A stretch of 64,000 bases of DNA from Allantophomopsis cytisporea (taxonomy: Eukaryota; Ascomycota; Leotiomycetes; Phacidiales; Phacidiaceae): the NCBI GenBank assembly GCA_024752435.1, contig CP103027.1, positions 1,178,001 through 1,242,000 on the forward strand, written 5' to 3'. Below the pieces are notes generated by a model that was not told where the DNA came from, made no database searches, and saw nothing but the letters and a program-made list of their open reading frames with translations. The translations under genes were made by a program, and so were the position numbers. This document shows positions 45,394 through 59,400 of this stretch, one piece after another. Position 1 is the stretch's first letter; each line of letters begins with the position of its first letter.

Positions 45394-46889
45394 TCATTCC
45401 TTATCATAAAAGTCCTCATCATTAAACGTTGGCTGCCCACTAACACGATTGTTCCATGTGTTATCACTCACACTCCCACTCGCCGGTCTCCCCGTCGCAA
45501 CGTTGGTACCAGCCTTCATAGCAGTCTTCTTAGTAGACACAGGGCTGGTACGACCAACAACACTGGACTGCGCGTCTCTGTTCTCGCCACCATGAATTGC
45601 GTACGGCGATGCCTGCATAGGGCGTGGGCTGCCACTAGCACTCGAGCCGGAGTTAGAGTTCGAATTATGAACAGGCGCAAGCGTAGAAACATTGCTCTCG
45701 CGACTACCAGGCGCAGCACCCTCGGCAAATGGCGGCTTGATGAGCTCATTGTTATGCATACCGCCGTCCTCTAAACCTGCGAAGGCGGCATTAGGCGCCG
45801 CCATAGCAGGCGAGTCAGACCAAGGACGGTGCTCGTTCGTAGATGATCCCAACATGCGTGACTGACCGGCCATACCTCGCTCCGCATAGTCCTCTGGTAC
45901 GAAGGCGACGACCTTCTCGCCGGTCACGGCATCTGGGTTGAAGTGCTCGCCCTCTGCTGTTGCGTCTTGGTTTGGGTTTGCGGTCTCGTACTCGAGCATC
46001 TTGATGAATTTGTAGAAGCCCGATGCCAAGAGACTGCCGAGGATGGGACCTACCCAGTAGATCCAGTGGTAGCTGTGGAATTGATGTGATACTACTGAAG
46101 GGCCGAAAGAGCGGGCCGGGTTGACAGAGCCACCGGTGAAGTAGACCCCTGTAAGATGTTAGGGTTGGGTAGGTGGTAGGAAGGGAATGAGGGACAAGGG
46201 ACAAGAGATGACGGATGGGATAGAAAGGGCTTACCAGTGAGTTCAGCGATGAAAAGCGAAAGCCCAATACCGATTGGGGCGATAAAGGTTCCCTTGTGCT
46301 TCTCGGCTGCGAGCATGAAGATAGTGAAGACAAGTTCGGCTGTCAGGAACATCTCGATGAAGAGGCCTTGCACGACAGAAGTACCGCCTCCCAGACTGGT
46401 GCGTACGGTCAAGGGACCTGGGAAGAGTGCTGAGCAGATTGCTGCGGCGGTGATAGCACCAAGAATTTGAGAGAGTATTAGGAGGCAGCCGCGGATGTAT
46501 GGTAGGGCGCCGACCAGACACATACCCATAGTCACCTGGAGATGAGATTAGCAAGACTCTTGAGAGAATCGGTTAAACATTACGCACTGCTGGGTTGAAG
46601 AGGCCTCCACTGATTCGAAAGAAGACCCATGCATTGACCGCTAGAGAGAATCCAAATGATAAGGCGATGTAGAGGAGTTGAGCGGGATTGCTAACTGCTC
46701 CAACTACGTTTGCTCCACTTGATGCATCACTCAGCAACGCTACCTGGGTTCCTGAGAATGCGAAGAAGAGAAATAACGTGGTTCCTGCAAATTCACCACT
46801 CATAGCAACGAAGTGATTGCGAGCCTTATTTCTGTCAGCTTAGGTATGATCACCAGGAGTTAAGAGAGCATACGCTGTCCGGAATCCAT
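45394..46889 (-). CDS. Aquaporin (MIP family)
   Basis: Membrane channel for water or small solutes. Core exons: to 46588, 46535-46235 and 46148-45394 (introns 52 and 86 nt). Both pore motifs are intact: GGLFNPAV (joined to TMGMCLVG across an intron) and GGSVNPARSFGP with the selectivity Arg. Six TM helices are visible, from GTTLFLFFAFSGTQVALL to WIYWVGPILGSLLASGFY. The tail of about 190 residues is hydrophilic and Ser/Asn/Gly-rich. The 5' end is uncertain. In-frame family sequence (NKARNHFVA) precedes the Met at 46803, so an upstream exon is likely: ATG at 46889 (MDSGQ) with a very short intron (about 35 nt) restores frame and gives about 440 residues. Otherwise translation starts at 46803 (423 residues). 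Orthodox-aquaporin-like rather than glycerol facilitator (no GLP-type NPARD). Confidence 0.87.
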
Positions 46890-49257
46890 GATAGAAATGG
46901 TAATCTGTTGGACCGAAAAGAACTACGACTTGAGTGTGTTCTTGGACGTCTCTTGGTATTGACAAATGGTATTACAAAGCCACCCCCTGATCTAGGTTCA
47001 TTGATATTCATGATGATGCTTCTTACTCGGCCGAGTCTGAGGTAGAAGTGATATCTGACTTGATTTCTCCTCGCTTCGAGTTGAAGATTTGAAAAGTTTG
47101 AAGAATGTTGAGAAATAATAACTCTAAAGAAGAATATGACTTGCTACTTATCAAAAGCAACTCTTAATACGCGGGACAATCGAATGATCTGCGTCATCCA
47201 TGCTGTACGCAGGACCCTGAAAGACCTTGGCCACCATCGAGCTTATTCTTAGGCTGTGGCACAAGTACACTCTAATCCGGCGGTTGATACCGAGGGAATA
47301 CCAGGCGTTTGCTTCTATGGTATCTTCAAATCCCAGGTTTTCACTGCACAAAGGGAAGTGTTGCTGGGCAGCCACAGGAAATATCTCCTGTGGCATACTT
47401 AGTGGAATTGTGAGAAGGATCGTAGATATTGTCTACCCATGTCATAAGCTACTCAAATGACGGCTCAAACAGACTAGCATGCCGAAGATGCTGAAAATAC
47501 GTCGTTGTGGTTGTGGGATTTGGAGCTTTGGCGTTTTGAAATGAGACTTGTGGTCTAGATTCTGTGGTGGCTCGAGGAGCGGGAAATGAAGATGATTCTT
47601 GCGTAGGTCGTCCAAGAACATCGAATATTGGTATGCTGCTAGAATTTATTAGTAGGTGTGTATGTAGAGCACTTTTGTTTTGTGTGTTGGTGGAACAAAG
47701 TCTTCTGTTGAGAAGTAAATACTGTAACAGTCGATGGTCAATACAAAATCATATCAATAATTCAGCATAAATACAGCAACGCTGGGACTCTTTGGATTCG
47801 ATCTCGAGAACTCTAAGATATGAATACTGGTATCGAGAGGTGGCGTATGGGTACGGCGTAAAAGGTCCATGTTCCATAGGGAAAGACAAGAAGCGTGCTC
47901 ATCCCCTTGGAGCATCGGTGGCTGAAAGATAGAGCCGCTATGTCTGCTTAGCGTATTCTGATAATTGACTGACGTCTTTCAAATTCGTGGCAGAAAACAT
48001 GATATCTCGATATCTGCTGCATGCCTACGTTTAGTAGTGCGTTCAACCTTGTCATCGTGATATATCGTCGATCTTTTAGGACAGATCCGGTGTCTTTGCC
48101 TCGACTCAACTTGCTCTCTCTCTCTCTCTTTCTCGGAGTTGGGGTAGTTGTCCGTGTCCCAGCTTAGCGAGCTTAAAAGCTGATGATGTATTTCCTTTTC
48201 ATTGTTTGTTAGAAGAGAGACCAATAACTGAGGCGAGTATGGAGTATCCGACGGAAGTGACAATGATAATGACTACAAGGGGAATAGAAAAGGGGAAACG
48301 TGTAGGATTCTGATCTAAACATGATTTGTGAGATCTCACAAAGTGACGAAGGCATTTCTGTGGACCAAGACAAGTGGTTTGGATTTATACTTACAACATA
48401 GGATATCGACAAATGGACAACTCATGCAGAGGTAAAAAGACGATAATATTACCAAAGACCAACCCTCTATCGCTATGCATTGCTGTCACGAAACATGATG
48501 TCTTATGAAATGCTCCTCATACGGATAACGTAGGTTCGGCGGAGTCGTCAATTTCAGACGATGCAGATGCGCATTCATGCACATGCATCATCCGTTGGAT
48601 TGCGGGTAACACCTCACCGCACCTCACCTTGCCTTACGTTACTATGTACCTACCTCTCACTCTCTCACCTCAACCAAGGAAACAAGAGGGACCGACTCCA
48701 CGCATTCACGTGATGCGGGGCAGGAATGGTTGGAGCAGAACAAGAGACGGAGACAGAGGGAGAAGAAGCCTTGGCATCAAGCCAATCACGATAGAGTAGC
48801 GACCATTCTCCACCCGGCATTCGCGACTAACACTCCCGTGCCTCTGACCTTGTCCCTGAGGTGGAGTCGACTTGTCGATAGATTGATATGAGCATTCGTA
48901 TTTAAGATGAAGCCCTTCGAAATCGGAACATCCATATTGTCATTCAGATTCATTTGGATACGAGTAAGGTAAAGTATGAGATGTTCGAGTCAAAACAACT
49001 CAGACAACAAGGCTGCACTTTCACGCATGCGGATGTGTAAAGTCGACGGACTGCACTGGTGATGATGTCTGAATGAAAGCAAACGATTCAGAGACAGAAT
49101 ACCCACCACCTTATCTCATTCCAGTAACAAACAATCAATGAACGATACCTCAGGTGATGAGCGAGTGACATACTCACCTGTCTGTTCTTTTCTCCTCATC
49201 CTGGTAGAATATTCATATTCACAATATCCTAATAATTCTACTACAGATTAAGTTATT

Positions 49258-49284
49258 CATGTACATAATGTACATAATGTACAT
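49258..49284 (+). repeat. GTACATAAT 9-bp repeat
   Basis: Nearly three tandem copies of a 9-bp unit containing the palindrome GTAC. Confidence 0.85.
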
Positions 49285-49456
49285 AGGTATCTACCTACAT
49301 GCTATCGTCTGTTCTTCAGCCTGTGAAAAATTCATCCTCTGCTAGTCTTCTACATCTGCACATCACAATCATCCCGCCTACGCATACATCTACATAGACA
49401 GTACAGTGCAGCGCTCTATTTACCTTATTCACTTGAGAAAAAAACTCCATCTCTTG

Positions 49457-49484
49457 CAGATCAGATCAGATCAGATCGGATCAG
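49457..49484 (+). repeat. AGATC pentamer repeat
   Basis: About five tandem AGATC units, one with a G substitution. Confidence 0.85.
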
Positions 49485-50025
49485 GGTATTCCCTCATCTG
49501 CCTCACTCTGATCACTTCAATATTTATTCTGCCACCCCCACTTCTTTGTTGATCGTTACTGTAACCTCACCCAAATCATCGACCATTATAACGTCAACGT
49601 ACGCGTGCGTGTTCACCGTTAACTTGGGGTGTCGAATCTGTGCCTTGCCGCGCTCTGTGTGTGTGCTCTGTCAGTCAGTGCATACTCTAGTATCAAAAGA
49701 GTCTCAGCCACACTCACTCGTACTTGTCATCATCCCTGTCGCTGCCAAATCAACCCACCTCCTGCAACTTTTGTCCATAACGCAGTGCAGTGCTCACGAC
49801 TGCAAAAAGTCACACGCGGATATCATCATCAGACCCCTCAACCCCAGATCCTCACTGCTCGACTTATCATAAAGCACATTCGCGATCGTTCTCATCCTCT
49901 TGTGTTCAACGTACTCACTGGACTCGAATGCGAGCCATTTCGTCAACACGGCAGCCACAGTGCTGAGCGAGAGAGCGTGAGCGTGAGCGTCGGCGTTGCG
50001 CTATTTACGAATATACACCGACACC

Positions 50026-52822
50026 ATGCGAGCACCACGGATTTTCATTGTTGTAGCTTTTCTGCTGACTTCACTCGTCCTGACGATTCTATCTATACGA
50101 TCCTCGTACTCTGAGCAGGGCGTTGCTGCTCGCAACGGTGAGGCTCCACGAGCCGGCATTGGCGCATTATTCTCTCTACAGACTCCATTCACACTATTTC
50201 CACCAAATGCAATCATAAGCCTTACCGACGACAATACGACTTCCTTCCTTGCCAGACCTGCAGCGTTTGGTCCCTTATTACCTTCCAAAGGCTTGAGTGG
50301 ACAATTATGGATTGGGAGCGGATTCGGTGACGACAGTTTGAGACAAGGCACGGTGGCTGCTGGGGCCGAGGGAGAACTTGGATGTAGTGATGTACCCGGA
50401 TGGGCTGAGAGCTCAAAGTCTGGTCTTCCAAGTACAGATGGAGCCGTTGATGGCGATGTTAGTACCAGCAAGGCGGCGGTGAAATCAAAGAATCAGAAGC
50501 GGGCTGCTGAGTCTTCCCCAATGATGGAGAGAGACGCCTTAACGAAGGCCACAAACGAGGGCAGGACTTTACCTGCGGATGATGGCACGGATGATTATTT
50601 ACATCATCCATTATCTGGATCGACAGCACCATTAAACGCTGGTCACCAACCTCCCACAACACATGGAAATGCCAAGGCGAACAATCATGCAGACATCCAA
50701 TCTATACAGGAGGGCGCGGAGATCGCCGGCAAAGTTGTGTTATTGAGTAGAGGAGGCTGTGGCTTCCTGGAGAAGGTCAAGTGGGTACAAAGGCGTGGTG
50801 GGACTGCTCTGATAGTGGGCGACAACCAACGAGGAGGACCTTTGATTCAGATGTACGCACGGGGCGACACATCGAATGTCACCATCCCATCAGTTTTCAC
50901 ATCACACACGACTGCTCATCTTCTATCATCTCTGATTCCACCTGGAAGTTTCATCGAAGATATCATTGACGAAAATGGCAATGTGGCTGTGCAAGTACAG
51001 CATTCGAAATACCCGAAGAAGTCTACGAAACCCGCTAAGGTTATGGAATCGCTACCAACATTCACCTCAACTACTCGTGTTCCAAAACCAACGTCCTCTT
51101 CTCGTTTAGCTTTAAAGTCGACCAAAGCCTCGAATACGAAGGCCTCAGTCGTGGCTAAAGAGAAGAAAGGTTGGTTCAAGTCTCCGTTCACAAGACCGAA
51201 CAGTGCTATAGCGTCTGATAGTAGCCGCCCTCCAAGTAGTGGTAGACTTGATTGGGTTTTGGTCAATGACTGGAACGAGGATGATGATGAAGCTATTCGC
51301 TCAGCGAAATCCGGAAAGAAAAATGATGATCAGTCACATCCTTCAAACAGCAAGTCCGGTACGAGGTTGATAACTGGCGATGATTTTGTCATTGGTGTCC
51401 AAGACTGGCGGGATCCTGACCTTGTTGGATCTTCTAATGCCAAAGATACAGGAAAGAAGGATAAAGTCCCCAAGGCGACCAAGGCTCCAACACAAAAGGC
51501 TGGCACTCAGGCTACGAATGTACCAGGAAAGCAGCAGAAATCAGATACCATTGATTCTGGATCAACCGGTTTGAAAGGAGGCAGTATCACCCCCGGAAGT
51601 GGCGAATACAGCTCTACTACATCAGAGCAACAATCCAACGAAGGAAGTGTCGATGATTCAACTGTAGAATCTAGCTTCCTCGCAAAACTTTTTGGCGAGG
51701 ATAGTGATGAGAGCACGGATTTGAATATCATTTCTCATCCTGGACGTCCTTCAAGAACGCCAGCAGCTGATACTACTGGTGATCTGTACGCTCAAATGAG
51801 TGATGTAGATGGCCACGATGGCCTCTGGGTGACTTTGACACCTACCAGCAGTGCCAGCCCCTTCTTCGACACCATTTTAGTTCTAGTTGTAAGTCCACTA
51901 GTAACACTAACTGTGGTCTACGCTATGCTCCTATTGCGATCACGCATAAGACGTCGTCGTTGGAGAGCACCAAAATCCGTCGTCGAAAGACTACCTGTCC
52001 GAACCTACCACACTGTAGCATCATCCAATTCATCGCCAAGAGCCGCAACCCCGGTCAGCTCATCGCCCACTACTCCGCTCCTATCTTCTTCATCTTCTCA
52101 GCCCCGTCCACGATCCAGAACTGTCTCGGGTATTCCCGAGTCCAGTGACATCCGTAACACCTCCTCCAGCCCAACTGAAATTCCTCGTGGTCCAACCCGC
52201 GCTCCAGAGCATGAAAAGGGCGCGAGTGTCTCCAGTGAGTGGAAGAAATACATGAACAAGCAGGTCGAGTGTGTGGTGTGTCTCGAGGAATACGTTGATG
52301 GTGTCAGCCAAGTCATGAGCCTACCGTGTGGCCACGAATTCCACGTCGATTGCATGTACGTATTTTCTATATCCCTATCCATCCTTCCACAATACCCTCA
52401 AAAGATCTCCTACAAATCGTCAAGAACTACAACTAACATACCCTAGTACCCCCTGGCTCACAACCCGCCGCCGCACCTGCCCCATCTGCAAAGGAGACGT
52501 AGTGCGTTCCCTCGCCCGTAACTCATCCCCTTCATCACCACGCTACGAACCCTTCCGAGACGACGACGACGATGACGACGAAGAGAATATCCAAGCACAA
52601 GCAGCAGAGACCATCAACGATGCCGACTCTGCGCATTTACCGCTGCCAGTGGCCGATGACGCCGATCTGGAGAGCGGCCTGAGAGGAGACGATGAGCAGA
52701 GGGGGAGGAATGGGAGAGAAGGTGCAAGGCCGCGGATCTGGCAAGCTAGTTCTTGGGTTAGTTCTTTGACGGGCCTTGGGGGGCGGAATAGGCAGCAGAC
52801 GGAGAGTGATCGGTCGAGGTGA
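50026..52822 (+). CDS. PA-TM-RING E3 ubiquitin ligase
   Basis: Endomembrane or vacuolar ubiquitin ligase of the PA-TM-RING (RNF13/Tul1-like) type. Two exons (50026-52355, 52447-52822; intron 91 nt) give 901 residues. Start at ATG 50026 (preceded by ACACC) gives a signal anchor (RIFIVVAFLLTSLVLTIL). A luminal protease-associated domain follows: LSRGGCGFLEKVKWVQRRGG and ALIVGDNQRGG...IPSVFTSHTTAHLL at about 235-305. A long Lys/Ser-rich linker leads to a TM helix at about 613-640 (FDTILVLVVSPLVTLTVVYA) with a basic stop (RSRIRRRRWR). The RING-H2 is CVVCLEEY ... LPCGHEFHVDCITPW ... CPIC at about 746-793, all eight ligands present; the intron splits it inside Asp-Cys-Ile. Acidic C-terminal tail. 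Substrates unknown. Confidence 0.9.
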
Positions 52823-54632
52823 TGTCTTTTTTATGAATTGGGATGGCTGTCGGTTGGTTGGTTGGGTATTTGGATTCGTCGGTGTTGGAGAGGGTCGGTT
52901 AGTAGCACAGCGATTGGCGTATTTATCTCACTCTTTTACTGCTAAGGGACTTTTATGAGTGAGTCAGCGAGTGTGTGTGGTTTGGGAGGGTCAAAAGAGT
53001 AGTGATATTATTGATGTTTGTGTGAGTGAATGTGTGGGTTTGTATGCTTTAGGGTGGTCGAAAGGGGCTAGAGGAGACGGGATGATGGTGAGGTGAATGT
53101 CGGGCATGATCACTGAAAATCTGACATACATGGATCGATTATGCTATGAAATGGACCGTGGGCAGATGTGAATCCACATCAAACTGTCCGTGGAGGTGAT
53201 TCTTAAAAAGAATCGCTACTAAGACATCGTTCGAAGGACTTTGTTGGCTCTAAATATAATTTTCTGGTATAGACAGGTAGAAGTGGCGTCTACTCACTTG
53301 GGATAATTGATTCTTATTGATGATTATGAGATATGAAGGGGCTAATTCTTACCTGTGGGCTCTTGCTGTGCCTTGGGTTGAGAGCTGTAAGCTGTAACAA
53401 GCATGTATGCTCATATATGCGCATATAAAAGCTCAGCTCTCTGTTCTCTGTTCTCTCAGCTACTGAGCACCTCTTTTCGTCACCACAAGACATATGTGAG
53501 CATACGTGTTTTCAGATCCAAGAAAGGTCAGATACATTATTCAGTGGACTAATGATGGTGTGAACGTAGACAATAACGAGGAGTTGAATGATGATGAGGG
53601 TTTGCATGACTGAGAATTGTGCGTATGTGATGTACAGAAGGAAGTAACGCATTCGAACTTCAAGTCCTGTCATCAACAGCATTGCCACTTACCAATGTTG
53701 CTTCTTATATAAAGTCCCATCTAAGAACCGTGCTGCCATATTCAGAAAAGTAAAGCAGTCTGTCTGTGGTTGCCTGGTGCAAGCTGTATGAACAGCAAAA
53801 CGCCACCATCACATTTACGATAATGCGTCTGCAGAAATTATAGACGTACACATGCTTCTGCAAGAAACTTGGCATTTCCTGTTCACAGAAAGAAGAATGT
53901 CTGTATATCTGCAATGCATGGCTAAGATCGTGGCGGGAGGACTCTTGAACTTGTTCAGCCAACTCTGATAATCATGTTGTGATAGCCAAACTATCTTCCT
54001 CATACCTACTCTTGCTTTAAGCAACAACCCAAGTATGTATCGGCAACACATATTCAACGCCAGATAGAGTTCAACTCATGTTTGTACACTAATACATTGA
54101 CACATCCACACAGTCACAAGTTTCCAATCACAAAGACAATACAAGTGTCGAAACTAGTTCACTAATTATTCCATGCCGCCATGCACATAAGCTTTTACCG
54201 CATCAATCCTTTTGTCTCAACCACATCGGCTTCATACTTCCTAATCACCTCAAAACCAAACCAAATCGCCCTCCATCGACACCCACCACTAAAATACAAA
54301 AAAGAAAAGAAAACATAGGGTATTTATCACTGTCATCACCATTCACCACCACTCTATCCACTAGAAAGAGCTTCGAAGGAGGTATAGGTAGGAAAGAGCG
54401 TTCAAGAACAGAAAGGGTGAAGGAAGCACACAGCTCCAAGAGGTAGAATCCAGCTATAAAACCACCTATAGCACTGGATCCCCCACGAACGAGTCCCACA
54501 AACTCAGGTATCATGCCTCAAACAAACAAAAAGAACGCGCAAGCTAAAGAACAGAAATAATAAAGACACTCCACACATTATCCATAATCGTAGTCAAGTC
54601 TCTGAAGCTTCATTAAAGGCCACAGAAGAACC
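52823..54632. other. Convergent spacer
   Basis: About 1.8 kb between the 3' ends of the RING ligase (+) and septin (-) genes. Only short unsupported open frames (53705-54057 and 54245-54514, minus). Probably UTRs and spacer. Confidence 0.5.
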
Positions 54633-56456
54633 TCATCTCCTCCTCTCGCCCAACCTCTCACTCCTCCATGTCTCATACCAACCCTCACGACTAAGCTCCC
54701 GCAATTCACCGCGCCATTCACTGAAAACCGCCTCCTTAAGTCTGACGAAATCGCAGTGCTCGGCATTCATCGGGTCCGCGAAACCCCACGGGAACTTGCG
54801 ACCGATGACCGTGGGCTCGTACATATCCGGCGAGAGGATCGACAATGGGAGGAACGGTGGTTCTTCGACAGGCGAGCCCGGCTCACCCGAAACGCGGCTC
54901 GAGAGCTGACGGAAGGATGCTGTTGATAGACGGGATGAGGATTTGTTGGAGCGAGGAGAGGGACGATCGGATGCATTTGTACGTGGAGAATCTTGAAGTG
55001 GCAACTGGCGTGGCGATTCGGTGGTGTTGACCTGGATGGGGAGGGTCTCTGCGGAGCCGGACTTTGAGGATTTCGGCTTTGTGGCGGAGGGAGCATCGGA
55101 ATCGGAGCTCGAATCTTCGTTTTCTTCGACTAGGACGTCTTCGTCACTGCTCTCGATAGCATCTTCATCAAAGCCAAGTGCATCGAGGGGGTCGATGTTA
55201 GCTTTCTTCAGGGAGTCGGCTACAGCACGTTTGAGGTAGGCCATGTGGGCTGTGGTGATTGTGTCGGCCTTAGAGATGACAGGAACGACGGTTGTCTTGC
55301 CTTGCAGAGCTCTCATGACTTGCAGGTCGAATTCCTCATCTAAAGCACTCACACCCTTGATACTTGACTGTTTACCACCATTAACCCCGTTGGACTTGGT
55401 TGTTGCCTTTGCTGCGGCTGCAATAGTAGCGTCCAAGCGGATTGGATCGAGAACCAGGAAGGCGCAGTGAATGTGAGTATCCTGTACTCCTGGTGCACGA
55501 ACAACCTTCATCTCCTCGGTGAAAGTGTCTTCGAATTTGCTTTCCAAGAAAGCAGTCATCTCACGAAGTTGCAGATCAACTAGATTCTTCTCCAGGCCTT
55601 CAGAATCCCAGATCGTAAGACCAATGCGTTCTCCATCAATTTCAGTCTCGAGGAAGTATGAGGTAAAATTGCCGCGCTGCTTGCCTTCACCAGCGAAGAT
55701 GTCTTCTGGAAGGACGGATCCATTGGCCTTTTTTTTTGGTGGAAGTGCAAGAGAGGTACGAAGGAAATTGAGGAATGAGGTTTTGCCAGCGCCTCTTGCA
55801 CCGAGAATGAGAATGCTGTAGAAAGTCAACAAAATGATGCGTAAATTAGTTCAAATAACTTACTTGAATGGGGTCGGATCCTTGCGTCTGCGTACTCTGC
55901 GTGGATTGCTGATACTGCTGACAGCACTGCTGGCATAACTGTATCTTCCACGATGTGTCATACTCTCAGTGCGAGCATAAGGATCAACATTTTCGGGTTT
56001 TTTGACAGTACCGTATATGTTGGCTGGAATTGGTGGAACTGGGATGTTGGTGTTTACTGGCATTGTGCGAGGTATTTCACCAGACTGGCGAGAGTGTGAA
56101 TAATGGCCGGTACGACCAGACATGATTGCAATGGAATCGGGACGTTCGTCACCACCAAATGTCTGTAGTTTTGGAAGGGCAGCACCGTTGTAAAGATCTG
56201 GTAGACGTGGAGGCGGAGCATTGGCAGCTTCGCGCTGTTCTCGCAAGATCTCTTGCTGACGCATCGCAGCTTGATACTTCTTGCTTCCTTTCGCACCGAG
56301 GTCGCCAGATTTTGTGCGGCGAAGCAAGTTTCCGAAAGAGGAACGTCTTTGTTGTTCTGGCTTTTCGTCCCTTCCTTCTGAAATGGAGGCCATCCTCTCG
56401 GTTGAAGTAGGGGGATTACTTCTGCTGGGAGTGCGTGGTCTGCTTGTGTCGACCAT
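54633..56456 (-). CDS. Divergent septin (possibly the filamentous-fungus AspE group)
   Basis: GTP-binding cytoskeletal protein. Two exons (56456-55864, 55815-54633; intron 48 nt) give 591 residues. A basic, disordered N-terminal extension of about 195 residues leads into the G domain: ILILGARGAGKTSFLNFL (P-loop, about 203-211), LTIWDSEGL (G3 as DSEG) and VISKADT (G4 as SKAD instead of AKAD). Between G4 and the C-lobe lies an insertion of about 110 residues, acidic then Ser/Pro-rich (ESSDEDVLVEENEDSSSD...). The septin unique element follows: FPWGFADPMNAEHCDFVRLK, then AVFSEWRGELRELSREGWYETWR. The C-terminus ends soon after, with no coiled coil. The lack of a coiled coil and the unusual G4 suggest the group found only in moulds (AspE-like), but that subgroup call is inference. 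The intron position right before the P-loop is well supported. Confidence 0.85.
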
Positions 56457-59400
56457 CTTAGTTTACCGGCACACCAATTATTTGCGTTGCAGATTGATTG
56501 AGTTCGCCTTAACGCGCAGCGAGATACGTACAGTACCCAATACTGCAATTGATGTACAAAGTGCAGATGGAAGAGGAGTCACTCTCGTGAGAAGTCTGAC
56601 TGCGCAGAATGAAGGTATACAATCGATTATATAATCTCTGGACGTTCGATCTCTTCGAGCGGTACGAGAGAGTTTTGTAAAATGAGATTCGTAAGGAAAG
56701 GTCGTTTGTCGTCGTATGAGAGATGGGATAGCCAGACAACACTATCTGAGATGATAAGTTATTGGTGCTGCACAAGCAACTATAATATTGCAGGCGCACT
56801 GCACTCTCTATTCGCCTATCGTAGGGGGTATTTTTGTGACTGCTCAAGCTTTTCGCACCACAATAACTCAGTATGCGCCGGCTCCGTACCGCTTTATGTA
56901 CGTCCTTCTTTGTCTTCGTCGTCTTCCGCTTCTACTTCTTTCTCGACGTTCGTTCGTCGCAACAATGGAAAAGCAAAGTGAGAAAAAGCAATTGAAATGT
57001 CTCAAGCAATGAAACGTCTTTCAGGGACCGAGACAGCTTTATTGTAGCTTGCTGGAGCTGATGGCAGTGGAGTCGTTTATGGGAAAATTGAGTTTAAGAT
57101 TAACGATCGTTTCGGACCTGGAAAGCCGCCAGATTGGTAGTAGTGCACCAGTGTAATGTATGTGAGAAGAAGGATCAGAGTGGTCTCAGTAGTGTCGAGA
57201 TTCAGTTTGTATCGTAGCAACCTAGGCCTCACGAGGTGTAACAAAACAATTCCTGCGATGATAGGATTTGAAGAAGTTCAAGATGTTTTTGAGAGAAAAG
57301 AAAGAGAGGGAGAGTAGTCACACACACGCACTCACACACACACGTACGATTCATACACACGTACAAATGATCTTCAAAGCGTTTCCTTTACCCAAGGTGG
57401 TCTGCTTTCATGCTGGGTTTAAAGGGGGGGATGTGAAGGCGTGCGCTCTGTGTGAATGGCTTTGCTGGAGCCATGTTGCTTTCCCCAAGAGTGATAGGAT
57501 GACCATGGATACGACTTGTTAGAACTTCAAGGCCGAGTTGATGAAAGCCCGGCCGTTTCCAACCAATTGTATGAGGGCCCTGCGCTAAGATTCAATGGAG
57601 TGAGCTCGCGCCCGGACATTTATCATCTCCCCATCTCCCAAAAGGCACTCTTCAGCCACTTGCGCCGCTAGATACGGAAATTCGGCGACGATCCGATGAA
57701 GCTATGATAGGACTGAGGAGAGCGACTTGGACCGAAGAGGGGCAGATAATATGGATGAGGAGACCTGGACTTGTGTGAATGGAAAACACGTAAAGGGAAG
57801 CCGGTGCTGTATTGGCTCGCTGTTGACCGTCTCAGACGCATGTCATGTCAATGGACATAATATTATTGTCATCGGAATGGAGTGTACACCATACACACTC
57901 CGCATACCTCATGCATAATTACATACATACGGAGTACTCCTCCACGACTTCAGAACTTCCACATCCTCCTGTACGGCATACAAACGATACGGGATCAATA
58001 ATATGTTATACCATCCAGTACCAAAGACCTTGCTCGCATCCTGTCGCGCCTCCGCATCCCCACTCACAACCTCGGAGTATATTTCCCAGGACCTGACCTC
58101 AATCAAGCGCAAGGACTGCAAAGAGGAACAGGCACACCGCACAGGAAATCCTCAAAGCTCAAGACAGACTCAAGTGTTTCAATTAAGGATCTTATGTGCC
58201 AACGTGCACCAGTCCCAGCCATACTAGAGTCCTCCTATCCACTCAAACATGGGGCACGTCAATATGGGTAGGGATGAGCGAGAGTAGCGAAAAAGTACGC
58301 GACGAGAGTCGAAGTCCAAAAGCTCAATCATCACCGTTGCCCCGTCGCGAAGTGAAATGCTGTGGGGAACTTATGGAGCCCATCCCGACCCTCATAATCT
58401 GGCCGGTTTGATCCTTGAACCTCGATGGTTTTGCCCTTACGAAAAAGAAAACAAATGGCTGTTTGTTGACGCCCAGCCTCGCATCCTACGAGGCTGCTGT
58501 GATCCTTTGCATATGAATGCTTACGGGTGAAGGTTAAATCTTGTAAAATTCGCTGCCATGTCGGATGCCTTCATCTTCTTATGTGCTTATACATAAAGTA
58601 AGATAATCGCCGGCCAACCAGTTATTGTTGGAGATGGCCACAGCTTGGTATATTGATTTGTTGAACTCAAATATCGGTATCTCTGACCGTACACGTTGCG
58701 CCATAGACATGCTCAACATGCTCATCATCTCACCCGCCTCATCTTTTTCACGTTTTTATCATATATCAACCTAGCTATCAAGGCCACTTTGATAAGTAGC
58801 GATATTTCCGTCAATCGATCTATCTCTGCCTCCTGCCCGGGCGATAAAGGTTTTCCTACTTACCATATGCTATAACTATTTCTTTGACTGCTCGCGAGTT
58901 TGTTACGATTTGGCGAATTTATCCGATGGTAAAGTCCCAGTAGAAAAGAGAGTCGAGGCAAGGAACAGGCAATGGGCAATGATGGCGAAGTTGCTTGACT
59001 TATGAACAGTCCGATATTGTCTGTGACAAAATGGTAGATTACATACTCTGGCTTTGTAGGTCTACCATCTTTTAGTCAAATTGAGTCTTGATTGAATCCT
59101 CCTTGATCGTAATTTCTATAGCCGCTGTTCTTGAAATGTCGTATAAATGCCTGCGGAATATTCTGATGATGACTCAAACCTGTCAGGGTTTAACTATATC
59201 TCCTCCAAATAACATAAACACTGTACGCAGTAATGGTAATGACGAGAACATGCGTATTGTTTACATGACTTCACAACCCGACGACGCGTTTCTCTCACAT
59301 ATAGCACCTGATTCCGCGTCACTTATCGCAATCCTTATCGCAAAGTCACGTGGAATACAGGGTAAGGAGCGTGCCCTGCTTCTGTGGTACGGAGGTCTAG

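Larger units (their letters stand above)
46890..50025. other. Divergent intergenic region (aquaporin / RING ligase)
   Basis: About 3.1 kb between two divergent genes, so it should contain both promoters. Contains a CT tract near 48114-48131, a GTACATAAT repeat (49258-49284), an AGATC repeat (49457-49484) and CT/CA-rich sequence from 49.3 kb on, typical of a fungal leader upstream of 50026. Open frames at 47227-47460 and 49546-50114 have no domain. Confidence 0.5.
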
